Shown here one piece after another: positions 1-7,067 of a DNA stretch of 26,272 nucleotides. Origin of the DNA: F23-D06 sp947167635 (GTDB taxonomy: Bacteria; Bacteroidota; Bacteroidia; Bacteroidales; WCHB1-69); contig CAMVIT010000039.1 in NCBI GenBank assembly GCA_947167635.1, forward strand, positions 1-26,272. The letters are read 5' to 3'. Each line of letters begins with the position of its first letter. Position 1 is the first letter of the stretch. The position numbers and the translations under genes are program-made. The notes beneath the pieces were generated by a model. It was not told the DNA's origin and did not search any database. It was given only the letters and a program-made list of their open reading frames with translations.

Positions 1-90
1 ATCGTGCTCTACGATGTGCAGTCACGAGGCAACACCAACTACCTGCACTTAGCCAAGGAGTTTCTCCTCAAGAACGGCTACACCATTTAA
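1..90 (+). CDS. parA: ParA chromosome-partitioning ATPase, C-terminal end only
   Basis: An open frame runs from the window edge to a TAA at 88-90 and encodes the last 29 residues of a protein. The stretch IVLYD...G..NYLHLAKEFL matches the C-terminus of ParA/Soj ATPases in Bacteroidota, where a conserved 'YD..S.G..NY..LA.E' segment precedes the end. ParA is a Walker-type ATPase that binds DNA non-specifically and works with ParB and parS to segregate the replication origin. The identification rests on this short tail plus the parB gene 12 bases downstream. The Walker A, A' and B motifs lie outside the window and cannot be checked. Confidence 0.8.
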   Translation: MVLYDVQSRGNTNYLHLAKEFLLKNGYTI

Positions 91-102
91 ATCCAAATAG
101 TT

Positions 103-978
103 ATGACAAAGAACGACAAACCTCTCGGACGCGGTCTCGGCGCCTTGCTCGGTGGTGGGGACATCCCGACCGGCAACGGCGCCCACTATGTCGTGGGCAA
201 CAACAGCTTCATACGCCTTGAATCCATCGAGGTCAATCCCTACCAACCCCGCACACAATTCAACGAGGAGGAGTTGCAGGAACTGGCCCGGTCCATCAAG
301 ACATACGGGCTCATCCAACCTGTGACAGTGCGTCCTGTCGAGAACGGAAAATACCAGCTCATCTCCGGCGAAAGACGCTTCCGCGCCGCCAAACTCGCCG
401 GACTGACCGAAATCCCCGCCTTCGTGCGCACCGTCGATGACGTGCAGTCCGTACAGATGGCCCTCGTGGAGAACATCCAGCGCTCCGACCTCAACGCCAT
501 CGAAATCGCCCTCTGCTACCAACTCCTCATTGAAGAGTGCCACCTCAACAAGGAAGAGCTCGCCGACCAGCTCGGCAAAGACCGCAGCACCGTCTCCAAC
601 TACCTGCGTCTGCTCAAGCTCTCTTCCGAGACCCAGATTGCCGTGCGCGACAAGAAAATCTCCATGGGCCATGCACGCGCCCTCGTCGTGGTGGAAGACC
701 CTGACGTCCAAACAAAGATTGTCCGGCAAATCATCAACGATGGATTATCCGTCCGACAAACCGAAACCTTGGTGAAAAAGCTCACCTCCGATGTGAAATC
801 ATCCAAAACCAAGGTCAAGATCACCCTCGCCGACGATGTCCGAACCTTCCAATCGGCTTTTTCCAAGAAATTGCAAACCAAAGTCAACATCAAAAAGGAC
901 ATCACCGGTAAAGGAACCATGACCATTCCTTTCGAGTCGGACGACGACCTCCGCAGAATTATGAATCTCTTGCAATAA
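103..978 (+). CDS. parB: ParB chromosome-partitioning protein (parS-binding CTPase)
   Basis: This 291-residue protein has the complete ParB layout. The N-terminus carries the LGRGLGALL motif (8-16) that contacts ParA. The ParB/sulfiredoxin-like domain spans about 36-125, with the GERRFRA nucleotide-binding box at 89-95 and ENIQR at 123-127. A helix-turn-helix follows at about 150-172 (QLGKDRSTVSNYLRLL), and the C-terminal part (about 240-291) is the dimerisation region. ParB loads at parS, spreads as a CTP-dependent clamp and stimulates ParA. The length is normal for the family. It sits 12 bases after parA, so the two are almost certainly co-transcribed. No parS 16-mer (TGTTTCACGTGAAACA) was found in the window. 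Confidence 0.97.
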   Translation: MTKNDKPLGRGLGALLGGGDIPTGNGAHYVVGNNSFIRLESIEVNPYQPRTQFNEEELQELARSIKTYGLIQPVTVRPVENGKYQLISGERRFRAAKLAGLTEIPAFVRTVDDVQSVQMALVENIQRSDLNAIEIALCYQLLIEECHLNKEELADQLGKDRSTVSNYLRLLKLSSETQIAVRDKKISMGHARALVVVEDPDVQTKIVRQIINDGLSVRQTETLVKKLTSDVKSSKTKVKITLADDVRTFQSAFSKKLQTKVNIKKDITGKGTMTIPFESDDDLRRIMNLLQ

Positions 979-992
979 AAGTATATATACTT
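979..992. repeat. 14-bp perfect palindrome after parB
   Basis: AAGTATATATACTT is a perfect inverted repeat starting at the base after the parB stop codon (976-978). It lies in the 42-base spacer before the DUF5683 gene. It is all A/T apart from one G/C pair and has no T-tract, so it is a poor candidate for a terminator. It could be a protein-binding site or chance. Confidence 0.5.
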
Positions 993-1020
993 CGTTATTA
1001 TTGTTGCTTTTAGCTAAGAG

Positions 1021-1602
1021 ATGAGATACGGACGACCATTTTTATTCCTGTTTTTGTTCACAATCGTTTTGGGGTTTGCCACGCAAGCCCAGAATGATTC
1101 GTTGCCCATAAGTGCACCGTCCGTGAGCCGCACCGACTCCGTCAAGGTTTCAAACCACAACCCGACCACGGCCATCCTGCTCTCCATCATCCCTGGCGGC
1201 GGACAGATTTACAACCATAAAGCTTGGAAAATCCCCATCATCTACGGACTCATGGGCACATCCGGCTATTTCATCTACTATTTTGGCCACCGAATGGTCA
1301 TGGCCCGCAATGAATTCATCAACCGGCGGGACGGCAACATCGACCAGTTAAACCCGTTTTTCAAAGACGACCCCGATGAAAACCTTATTCCTTTGAAAAA
1401 CACATACTTACGAAATATGGAGTTGGCTATTGGCGCCACCGTCATCTTATATGCGCTCAACTTTATAGATGCCATGGTCGATGCCCATCTCTACTATTTT
1501 GATGTCTCGGATGATTTGTCGCTGCTATGGAGCCCCGCCGTGATGCCCACATACGCCAGCGGCAGCCCCGCATTTGGCATCGGGCTTCAACTACGTTGGT
1601 AA
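1021..1602 (+). CDS. DUF5683 domain protein, exported/membrane-associated
   Basis: This 193-residue protein has a signal peptide (hydrophobic run FLFLFLFTIVLGFA) with a predicted cleavage at A23|Q24. The DUF5683 signature follows from about residue 47: NPTTAILLSIIPGGGQIYNHKAWKIP, matching the family's '..A...S...PG.GQIYN...WK.P' motif. After it come two hydrophobic segments, about 72-90 (IIYGLMGTSGYFIYYFG) and 134-150 (AIGATVILYALNFIDAMVDA). The function of the family is unknown. It is found in Bacteroidota between parB and dapB, as here, and the gap to dapB is only 20 bases. The start at 1021 is chosen because it gives a full signal peptide. Family assignment is confident; function is unknown. 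Confidence 0.88.
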   Translation: MRYGRPFLFLFLFTIVLGFATQAQNDSLPISAPSVSRTDSVKVSNHNPTTAILLSIIPGGGQIYNHKAWKIPIIYGLMGTSGYFIYYFGHRMVMARNEFINRRDGNIDQLNPFFKDDPDENLIPLKNTYLRNMELAIGATVILYALNFIDAMVDAHLYYFDVSDDLSLLWSPAVMPTYASGSPAFGIGLQLRW

Positions 1603-1622
1603 CTATTGATTATTGTAATGCT

Positions 1623-2348
1623 ATGAAATTCGCGATTTTAGGATACGGAAAAATGGGCAAGATGGTCGAGCAGCTCTTGAAGGACGACCATGAGGAGATT
1701 GTGGCCATCATCGACAACGACCAAGATTGGCAGGAGCAATGGGAACCGTTCAAGGGCGCCAACGTGGCCATTGACTTCTCCATGCCCTCCGTGGCTGTGG
1801 CCAACATGCTGAAGGCCTTCCAGGCCGGCGTGCCCGTTGTGGTCGGCACCACAGGGTGGCATGAGCAGCTCGGGTATGTAACCGACTGTTGCCGGCAGCT
1901 GAACGGCTCGCTTGTCCATGGTTCCAACTTCAGCATCGGGGCCAATCTCTTTATGCGCATCAACAAAATGCTGGCAGCCCTGATGGACCGTCAGCCCCAG
2001 TATGCCCCTTCCCTGGAGGAGGTGCACCACATCCACAAAAAAGACGCCCCGAGCGGCACGGCCATCACCTTGGCCAAAGACCTGATTGGCGAGGTGGACC
2101 GCATTGACCACTGGGAACTCACCGACACCCCCTTGGAGGACAAAATGGCGCTGCCTGTCACAGCACGCCGTGAAGGCGAGGTCGCCGGCATCCATACCGT
2201 CACCTGGCATTCCGATGATGACGACATCCAGATTGTCCATAACGCCCACAACCGAAAGGGCTTCGCACGTGGCGCCATCCGTGCCGCCCGCTGGCTCACC
2301 ACCCATCCGGGCATACACAATTTCCCGGATATTGTGCTTTCACTTTGA
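1623..2348 (+). CDS. dapB: 4-hydroxy-tetrahydrodipicolinate reductase
   Basis: This 241-residue protein performs the NAD(P)H-dependent reduction step of the lysine/diaminopimelate pathway. The N-terminal Rossmann motif GYGKMG lies at 7-12, GTTGW at 75-79, and the catalytic signature HHIHKKDAPSGTA at 135-147. By comparison with the E. coli enzyme, H135 and K139 are the acid/base and substrate-binding residues. The open frame extends upstream to 1527, but that extension overlaps the DUF5683 gene and looks unlike any DapB. The Met at 1623 starts the canonical MKFAILGYG. At 241 aa it is somewhat shorter than the E. coli enzyme. It links functionally to lysC (aspartokinase) at 19152-20426, the first step of the same pathway. 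Confidence 0.97.
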   Translation: MKFAILGYGKMGKMVEQLLKDDHEEIVAIIDNDQDWQEQWEPFKGANVAIDFSMPSVAVANMLKAFQAGVPVVVGTTGWHEQLGYVTDCCRQLNGSLVHGSNFSIGANLFMRINKMLAALMDRQPQYAPSLEEVHHIHKKDAPSGTAITLAKDLIGEVDRIDHWELTDTPLEDKMALPVTARREGEVAGIHTVTWHSDDDDIQIVHNAHNRKGFARGAIRAARWLTTHPGIHNFPDIVLSL

Positions 2349-2367
2349 GAATTGAGAATTAAGAATG
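2347..2367 (+). repeat. 7-bp imperfect tandem repeat across the dapB stop
   Basis: GAGAATT (2347-2353), GAGAATT (2354-2360) and AAGAATG (2361-2367) form three 7-base units, the first overlapping the dapB stop codon TGA (2346-2348). This is low-complexity, junk-like DNA of a kind seen in spacers of Bacteroidota. No function is proposed. Confidence 0.5.
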
Positions 2368-2410
2368 ATTTCAGGCTAACCACAAACAGCAGACAGCCAA
2401 TAGCCAATAA

Positions 2411-2450
2411 TTTAATAATTTAGTAGTTTAATAGTTTAATAGTTCAGCAG
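2411..2450 (+). repeat. 8-bp tandem repeat (5 units) just upstream of lepB
   Basis: Five consecutive octamers end five bases before the lepB start codon: TTTAATAA, TTTAGTAG, TTTAATAG, TTTAATAG and TTCAGCAG. The two TTTAATAG units (2427-2442) are identical and the others differ by one or two bases. The repeat fills the place where a ribosome-binding region would be. Copy-number change by slippage would alter the lepB leader but not its reading frame. This is a direct observation; any regulatory effect is inference. Confidence 0.8.
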
Positions 2451-2455
2451 GCAAT

Positions 2456-4090
2456 ATGTTTCTTTCCGTTCCCGTTTTAATAGCAATCCTCATCATCGCC
2501 TTCCTCGGTTGGCAAATCGGCCTTTGGGGCATTTTCAAGAAGGCTGGAATAGCCCCGTGGAAATCCGTCGTGCCATTTTACAACATCTGGTTGTGGACCC
2601 GCGACGTCATCCACAAGAAATGGTGGTGGTTCGTACTTTTCCTGATCCCCTATTTGGGCATCTTCATGTTCTTGTACATGATTTGGGAAACGATACATCA
2701 TTTCGACAAGCATGGCTATTTGCCGCTGATTCTCGGCACGCTCTTTTTCCCCTTCTTCATGCCATACCTCGGCTTTTCAAAAAGAGAGCAATATGTGGCG
2801 GAACTGCCTGAAATCACAAAAAGCAGTACACGTTCATGGATTGACGCTTTGATCTTTGCGGTGGCGGCCGCTTACATCATCCGGGCCTGCTGGTTTGAAC
2901 TTTACACCATACCCACCTCGTCCATGGAAAGTTCTTTGATGGTGGGCGATTTCCTTTCGGTCAGCAAGCTGGCCTACGGTGTACGCGCACCGCAGACGCC
3001 CATTGCCATGCCCTTTGTGCACAACAAGCTGCCATTCACCGACCATGCCAAATCCTACACGGAGATTGTGAAGTTGCCGTACCTGCGATCCATGCCATTG
3101 CGTTCCATCAAACATAACGATGTCGTTGTCTTCAACTATCCCGATGGCGACACGGTGGCCTTGGAGCGGCAGGCGGAAAGCTACTATGCCATTGTACGCG
3201 AGTTTGAGGCCATGCTCAACCCGAACGCTTCGCAAGCCGACAAGCAGAATGTGTATTACCGCTATGCGCCGGAGGAGATCGCCCGGTTGCAGCAAAAATA
3301 TGGCGAGGACTACCATCCCGGCAAGGGACGTGATGCCGTATGGAAAGAGTACCACGTCACAGCACGTCCTGTTGACAAGCGCGAGAATTACGTCAAGCGC
3401 TGCATTGCCCTGCCCGGCGACCAGCTCACCATTGTGGGCAAACAGGTCCACATCAACGGGAAGCCCGTCATCAACCCCGACCGCATCCAATACTCCTACA
3501 TGGTCTATCACCCCACGGGCATGCAACTTTCGCTCAAGAAGCGCAAAGAGCTGAACCTCAACGAAGAGGACATACAGCGCGTGGACCAATACACCGCGAT
3601 TTTTCGTTTGAATGCCGAACAGAAGGCCAAAATCGAGAAGATGGGCTACGTAGTGCAGGTGTTAGAGGACAAGGCCGGCGAATACGACCCCTCGATTTTC
3701 CCGCACTCACCGGAATTCACTTGGAACAAAGACAACTTCGGTCCGCTTGTCGTGCCCGCCAAAGGCATGACCGTAGCCCTCAACGCCCAGAACATCGTGC
3801 TTTACGAGCAGATCATCCGCCAGTATGAGAACAACAAACTCGACGTGCGCGACGGCAAGGTGCTCATTAACGGCAAAGAGGCCAACAGCTACACTTTCAA
3901 GATGGACTACTATTTCATGATGGGTGACAACCGCCACAACTCCGCCGACTCCCGGTTCTGGGGCTTTGTGCCGGAGGACCACATCGTAGGCAAGGCATCC
4001 TTCGTCTGGCTCTCCGTCGATAAGTTCAAGACGTGGGGCGACAAAGGAAAAATCCGTTGGAACAGGATGTTCAAAAAAATCAAGATGTAG
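2456..4090 (+). CDS. lepB: Signal peptidase I, large form with an N-terminal membrane domain
   Basis: This 544-residue inner-membrane protease removes signal peptides from Sec-exported proteins. Residues 1-107 hold three hydrophobic segments (about 4-24, 57-77, 88-106) and the text WGIFKKAGIAPWKSVVPFYN, which resembles DUF5684-type domains. A fourth membrane helix (129-148) leads into the S26 peptidase domain. The catalytic Ser is S156 in PTSSME and the general base Lys is K314 in NYVKRCIALPGD. Box E (GDNRHNSADSRFWG) starts at about 490. Ser and Lys are 158 residues apart, against about 55 in E. coli LepB, so a large insertion separates the boxes, as is usual in this phylum. The 3' end overlaps the convergent MATE gene by 11 bases. 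Confidence 0.96.
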   Translation: MFLSVPVLIAILIIAFLGWQIGLWGIFKKAGIAPWKSVVPFYNIWLWTRDVIHKKWWWFVLFLIPYLGIFMFLYMIWETIHHFDKHGYLPLILGTLFFPFFMPYLGFSKREQYVAELPEITKSSTRSWIDALIFAVAAAYIIRACWFELYTIPTSSMESSLMVGDFLSVSKLAYGVRAPQTPIAMPFVHNKLPFTDHAKSYTEIVKLPYLRSMPLRSIKHNDVVVFNYPDGDTVALERQAESYYAIVREFEAMLNPNASQADKQNVYYRYAPEEIARLQQKYGEDYHPGKGRDAVWKEYHVTARPVDKRENYVKRCIALPGDQLTIVGKQVHINGKPVINPDRIQYSYMVYHPTGMQLSLKKRKELNLNEEDIQRVDQYTAIFRLNAEQKAKIEKMGYVVQVLEDKAGEYDPSIFPHSPEFTWNKDNFGPLVVPAKGMTVALNAQNIVLYEQIIRQYENNKLDVRDGKVLINGKEANSYTFKMDYYFMMGDNRHNSADSRFWGFVPEDHIVGKASFVWLSVDKFKTWGDKGKIRWNRMFKKIKM

Positions 4091-5381
4091 CCTGGTCGAA
4101 GATACTTCTCCGTTGTCCCAGCCACATAATTCCCCCGCGCAGGGTCAGGAACAGCAGGAATGCAATCCATAAGCCATTGTTGCCGAGTGTCTTGTTCAAG
4201 GCATAATAGGCAATGAAAAAAACCGCCGTGGCGACAAACATCACATTGCGCATCGCCTTGGAGGCTGTTGCGCCGATGTAGATGCCGTCATAGATGAAGG
4301 CCGCGAAACCCGTGAACGGCACCAGCACCGTCCAGACCATGTATTGCATGGCGGTATCAATCACATCCTGCTTGTCGGTCAGGATGCCGAGCAGTCCCCT
4401 GCCACACGTCGCATAAAGAATGGTGAAGAGGGTGGCCATGCCGCATCCCCAAAGCATCAACAAGCGAACCACGCGCCGCAAGGAGTGTTCGTCGCGCATG
4501 CCCACAAAGCGCCCGACGAGCGACTCACCCGCATAGGCAAATCCATCCATGATGTACGACAACAGCGTGAAGAGCTGCATCAGCAACGTGTTGGCGGCCA
4601 ACACTTCGTCACCCATTTCCGCAGAGATGTAAGGAATAAAGGTGAACACGGCAATCAGGCAGAGGGTGCGCAGGAAAATGTCGGCATTGATTTTGAAAAA
4701 GCGCGCCATCTCATCCCAACGAAGACTTTCGCGGACCCGTATTTCATGACGCATATAACCGTACTGCTTGAGCCAGATGCCGATGGCCATAACGAGCCCC
4801 GAGTACTGCGCAATCACCGTGCCCCATGCCACACCGGCAATGCCGTAATGGAACACGAAGACAAAGAGGAGACTCCCCACGATATTGATGATGTTCAGCA
4901 GGATGGCAATCCACATGGGTGCTTTGGCGTTTTGCATGCCGATAAACCACCCTTTCAGGGCGTAGAGTCCAAGCGTGGCCGGTGCCGCCCAGATGCGGAT
5001 GTGGAAATAGATGAGGGTGAGTTCCAATGTTTCGTGACTGGTGCGGAGAAAACGGCGGCACAAGAGATCAATGGGCTGTTGCAGCGCGATGAGCGATACT
5101 GCGGCAACAAGGGCAATGGCCGTTCCCCGTACTAAAATGCTGAGACACTCGGCTTGGTTGTCGGCTCCGTATGCCTGGGCCGTCAAGCCGCTGGTCCCCA
5201 TCCGCAGGAAGCCGAAATTCCAGTAGATGAGGTTGAACACCATGGTTGCCAAGGCGATGGCGGCAATATAGCTCGCGTTTCCGATGTGGCCGACAATGGC
5301 GACATCAACCATGCCCAAAAGAGGGACAGTAATATTGGTGACGATGCTGGGGATGGCGAGGCGGAGAATCTGCTTGTTCAA
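4080..5381 (-). CDS. MATE family multidrug/cation antiporter (DinF-like)
   Basis: This 433-residue integral membrane protein has about twelve hydrophobic segments. The N-terminus IPSIVTNITVPLLGMVDVAIVGHIG is the classic MATE start (A.P.......P....VD....G..G). MGTSGLTAQAYGADN follows in the first half, and SLVGRFVGMRD occupies the equivalent place in the second half. MATE proteins export drugs or metabolites in exchange for Na+ or H+. The layout fits the DinF-like branch, but the substrate cannot be read from the sequence. The start at 5381 directly precedes the conserved first helix. The gene is monocistronic in context: divergent from nadB, convergent with lepB and overlapping its last 11 bases. 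Confidence 0.94.
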   Translation of the reverse strand: MNKQILRLAIPSIVTNITVPLLGMVDVAIVGHIGNASYIAAIALATMVFNLIYWNFGFLRMGTSGLTAQAYGADNQAECLSILVRGTAIALVAAVSLIALQQPIDLLCRRFLRTSHETLELTLIYFHIRIWAAPATLGLYALKGWFIGMQNAKAPMWIAILLNIINIVGSLLFVFVFHYGIAGVAWGTVIAQYSGLVMAIGIWLKQYGYMRHEIRVRESLRWDEMARFFKINADIFLRTLCLIAVFTFIPYISAEMGDEVLAANTLLMQLFTLLSYIMDGFAYAGESLVGRFVGMRDEHSLRRVVRLLMLWGCGMATLFTILYATCGRGLLGILTDKQDVIDTAMQYMVWTVLVPFTGFAAFIYDGIYIGATASKAMRNVMFVATAVFFIAYYALNKTLGNNGLWIAFLLFLTLRGGIMWLGQRRSIFDQATS

Positions 5382-5403
5382 GTCGGAGCGGTTTTAGAGG
5401 CCG

Positions 5404-5411
5404 CAAAAGTA
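5404..5411 (-). promoter_or_regulatory. Candidate Bacteroidota -7 element for the MATE gene
   Basis: On the minus strand this reads TACTTTTG, a perfect match to the Bacteroidota -7 consensus TAnnTTTG. It lies 22 bases upstream of the start at 5381, which would give a leader of roughly 15-20 bases. No exact TTTG (-33) is found 19-21 bases further upstream, so this is a -7-only match. Confidence 0.5.
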
Positions 5412-5448
5412 CTACATTTTTTCAACGACTTGATACTTTGCCACATTT

Positions 5449-5479
5449 TTTGTACTTTTGCCACCGCTTTATAATTTTG
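5449..5479 (+). promoter_or_regulatory. nadB: Candidate Bacteroidota promoter for nadB (TTTG-N19-TAATTTTG)
   Basis: TTTG at 5449-5452 is followed after exactly 19 bases by TAATTTTG at 5472-5479, matching the Bacteroidota consensus TTTG-N19/21-TAnnTTTG. Transcription would begin about 5-7 bases after the -7 box, which is practically at the nadB start codon (5486). A second -7-like box, TACTTTTG at 5453-5460, would leave a leader of about 20 bases and has CTTG at 5429-5432 as a weaker -33. Confidence 0.6.
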
Positions 5480-5485
5480 TCTAAA

Positions 5486-7057
5486 ATGCGCAAAGAAGTT
5501 GATTTTTTGGTCGTAGGGTCTGGTGTGGCAGGACTTTGTTTTGCCCTTAAGGCCGCGAATTTCGGGAAGGTCTGTGTGGTCACCAAGTCCAAGATTGACG
5601 AGGGTTCCACCCGCTACGCCCAAGGCGGCATCGCCTCTGTGGTCTATCAGCCCGACTCATACGAGAAGCATATTCAGGACACGATGGTGGCCGGAGACGA
5701 TCTTTCCGACCGCAAAATCGTGGAACTCACCATTCGAGAGTCCACTGAGCGAGTGATGGAACTTGTGGAATGGGGTGTTGACTTTGACAAGAACAAGGAC
5801 GGCAGCTTTGCCCTCGCCAAGGAGGGCGGCCATTCCGAGTTCCGGGTGTTGCACCACAAGGACATTACCGGCTACGAAATCGAGGAGAAGCTTATCCAGG
5901 CCGCCAAGCGGAACAAGAACATCGAGATTCTCGAAAACCGCATCGCATTGGAAATCATCACCCAGCACCATTTGGGCGTGGAGGTGACCCGTCGTTCCAC
6001 CGACATCACCTGCTACGGAGCCTACGTCTTCAACCCCGAGACCAACCGTGTCTCCACGGTATTGGCGAAGGTGACGATGATGGCCACCGGCGGTGTCGGC
6101 ATGGTCTATGAGCACACCACCAACCCGCGTGTGGCCACCGGCGACGGCGTGGCCATGGTCTATCGCGCCAAGGGCGCCGTCCGCGGCATGGAATTCGTCC
6201 AATTCCACCCCACCTCCCTCTACAATCCCAAGGAGTCGCCCTCCTTCCTGATCACGGAAGCCATGCGTGGTGCCGGTGCCATCCTCAAGGATGCCACCGG
6301 CGTGCCCTTTGTCGAGAAATATGACGAACGCGGTTCCCTCGCCCCACGCGACATTGTGGCCCGTGCCATAGATTCCGAAATGAAGCGCCAAGGTGTGGAC
6401 CACGTCTATCTCGACACCACCCTTATCCCGCAAGAGGAGATTTTCGCGCATTTCCCCAACATCTACGCCAAGTGCCTTAGCATCGGCATCGACGTCACCA
6501 AGGAGATGATCCCCGTGGTGCCCGTGGCCCATTACTCTTGTGGCGGCATCCAGACTGACGAATGGGGTGCCACCTCCATACAGAACCTTTATGCATCCGG
6601 CGAGTGCGCCTCCACGGGACTGCACGGTGCCAACCGCCTTGCCTCCAACTCCTTGCTCGAAGCCCTCGTCTTCTCCCACCGTGCCTGCATCAAAGCCCTC
6701 CAGACGCTGCCCTCCATCTCTTTCTGCAAGGATGTGCCCGACTGGAACAGCGACGGCACCGTGCTCAACGAGGAGATGGTGCTCATCACACAGTCCAAGA
6801 AAGAGTTGCAGACCATCATGAGCAGCTATGTCGGCATCGTCCGTTCCAACCTGCGCCTGCAACGCGCCTTCGACCGTCTGGAATTGCTATACCGTGAAAC
6901 CGAAGACCTGTACAAGAAATCCGTGCTCAACCCTGAGATATGCGAGTTGCGCAACATGATCAATGTCGGCTATCTCATCATCAAGCATGCCATGGAACGC
7001 AAAGAGAGTCGCGGGTTGCACTATTCTTTAGATTATCCACCGCACCATAACCAATAA
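5486..7057 (+). CDS. nadB: L-aspartate oxidase (NAD synthesis)
   Basis: This 523-residue flavoprotein oxidises L-aspartate to iminoaspartate, the first step of de novo NAD synthesis. The FAD-binding motif GSGVAG is at 11-16 and STRYAQGGIA at 41-50. EGGHS includes E113, the Glu typical of NadB where succinate dehydrogenase and fumarate reductase flavoproteins have Gln. MEFVQFHPTSLY, AMRGAGAIL, SCGGIQTD and LYASGECA follow in the expected order, with a C-terminal helical domain at the end. The open frame begins at 5438, but those 16 extra residues run through the promoter region and are unlike NadB; MRKEVDFLVVGSG at 5486 is the natural start. nadA and nadC, often adjacent in other bacteria, are absent here. 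Confidence 0.95.
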   Translation: MRKEVDFLVVGSGVAGLCFALKAANFGKVCVVTKSKIDEGSTRYAQGGIASVVYQPDSYEKHIQDTMVAGDDLSDRKIVELTIRESTERVMELVEWGVDFDKNKDGSFALAKEGGHSEFRVLHHKDITGYEIEEKLIQAAKRNKNIEILENRIALEIITQHHLGVEVTRRSTDITCYGAYVFNPETNRVSTVLAKVTMMATGGVGMVYEHTTNPRVATGDGVAMVYRAKGAVRGMEFVQFHPTSLYNPKESPSFLITEAMRGAGAILKDATGVPFVEKYDERGSLAPRDIVARAIDSEMKRQGVDHVYLDTTLIPQEEIFAHFPNIYAKCLSIGIDVTKEMIPVVPVAHYSCGGIQTDEWGATSIQNLYASGECASTGLHGANRLASNSLLEALVFSHRACIKALQTLPSISFCKDVPDWNSDGTVLNEEMVLITQSKKELQTIMSSYVGIVRSNLRLQRAFDRLELLYRETEDLYKKSVLNPEICELRNMINVGYLIIKHAMERKESRGLHYSLDYPPHHNQ

Positions 7058-7067
7058 TACTACGGCT

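Noticed and set aside
1527..1622. Upstream extension of dapB
   Set aside because: It overlaps the DUF5683 coding region in another frame and is Arg/His-rich, unlike DapB. The Met at 1623 begins the Rossmann fold.
5657..6862. Long open frame on the minus strand opposite nadB (401 codons)
   Set aside because: The nadB frame is unambiguous over the same bases. The reverse frame is a composition-driven shadow with a Gly/His/Asp-rich translation.
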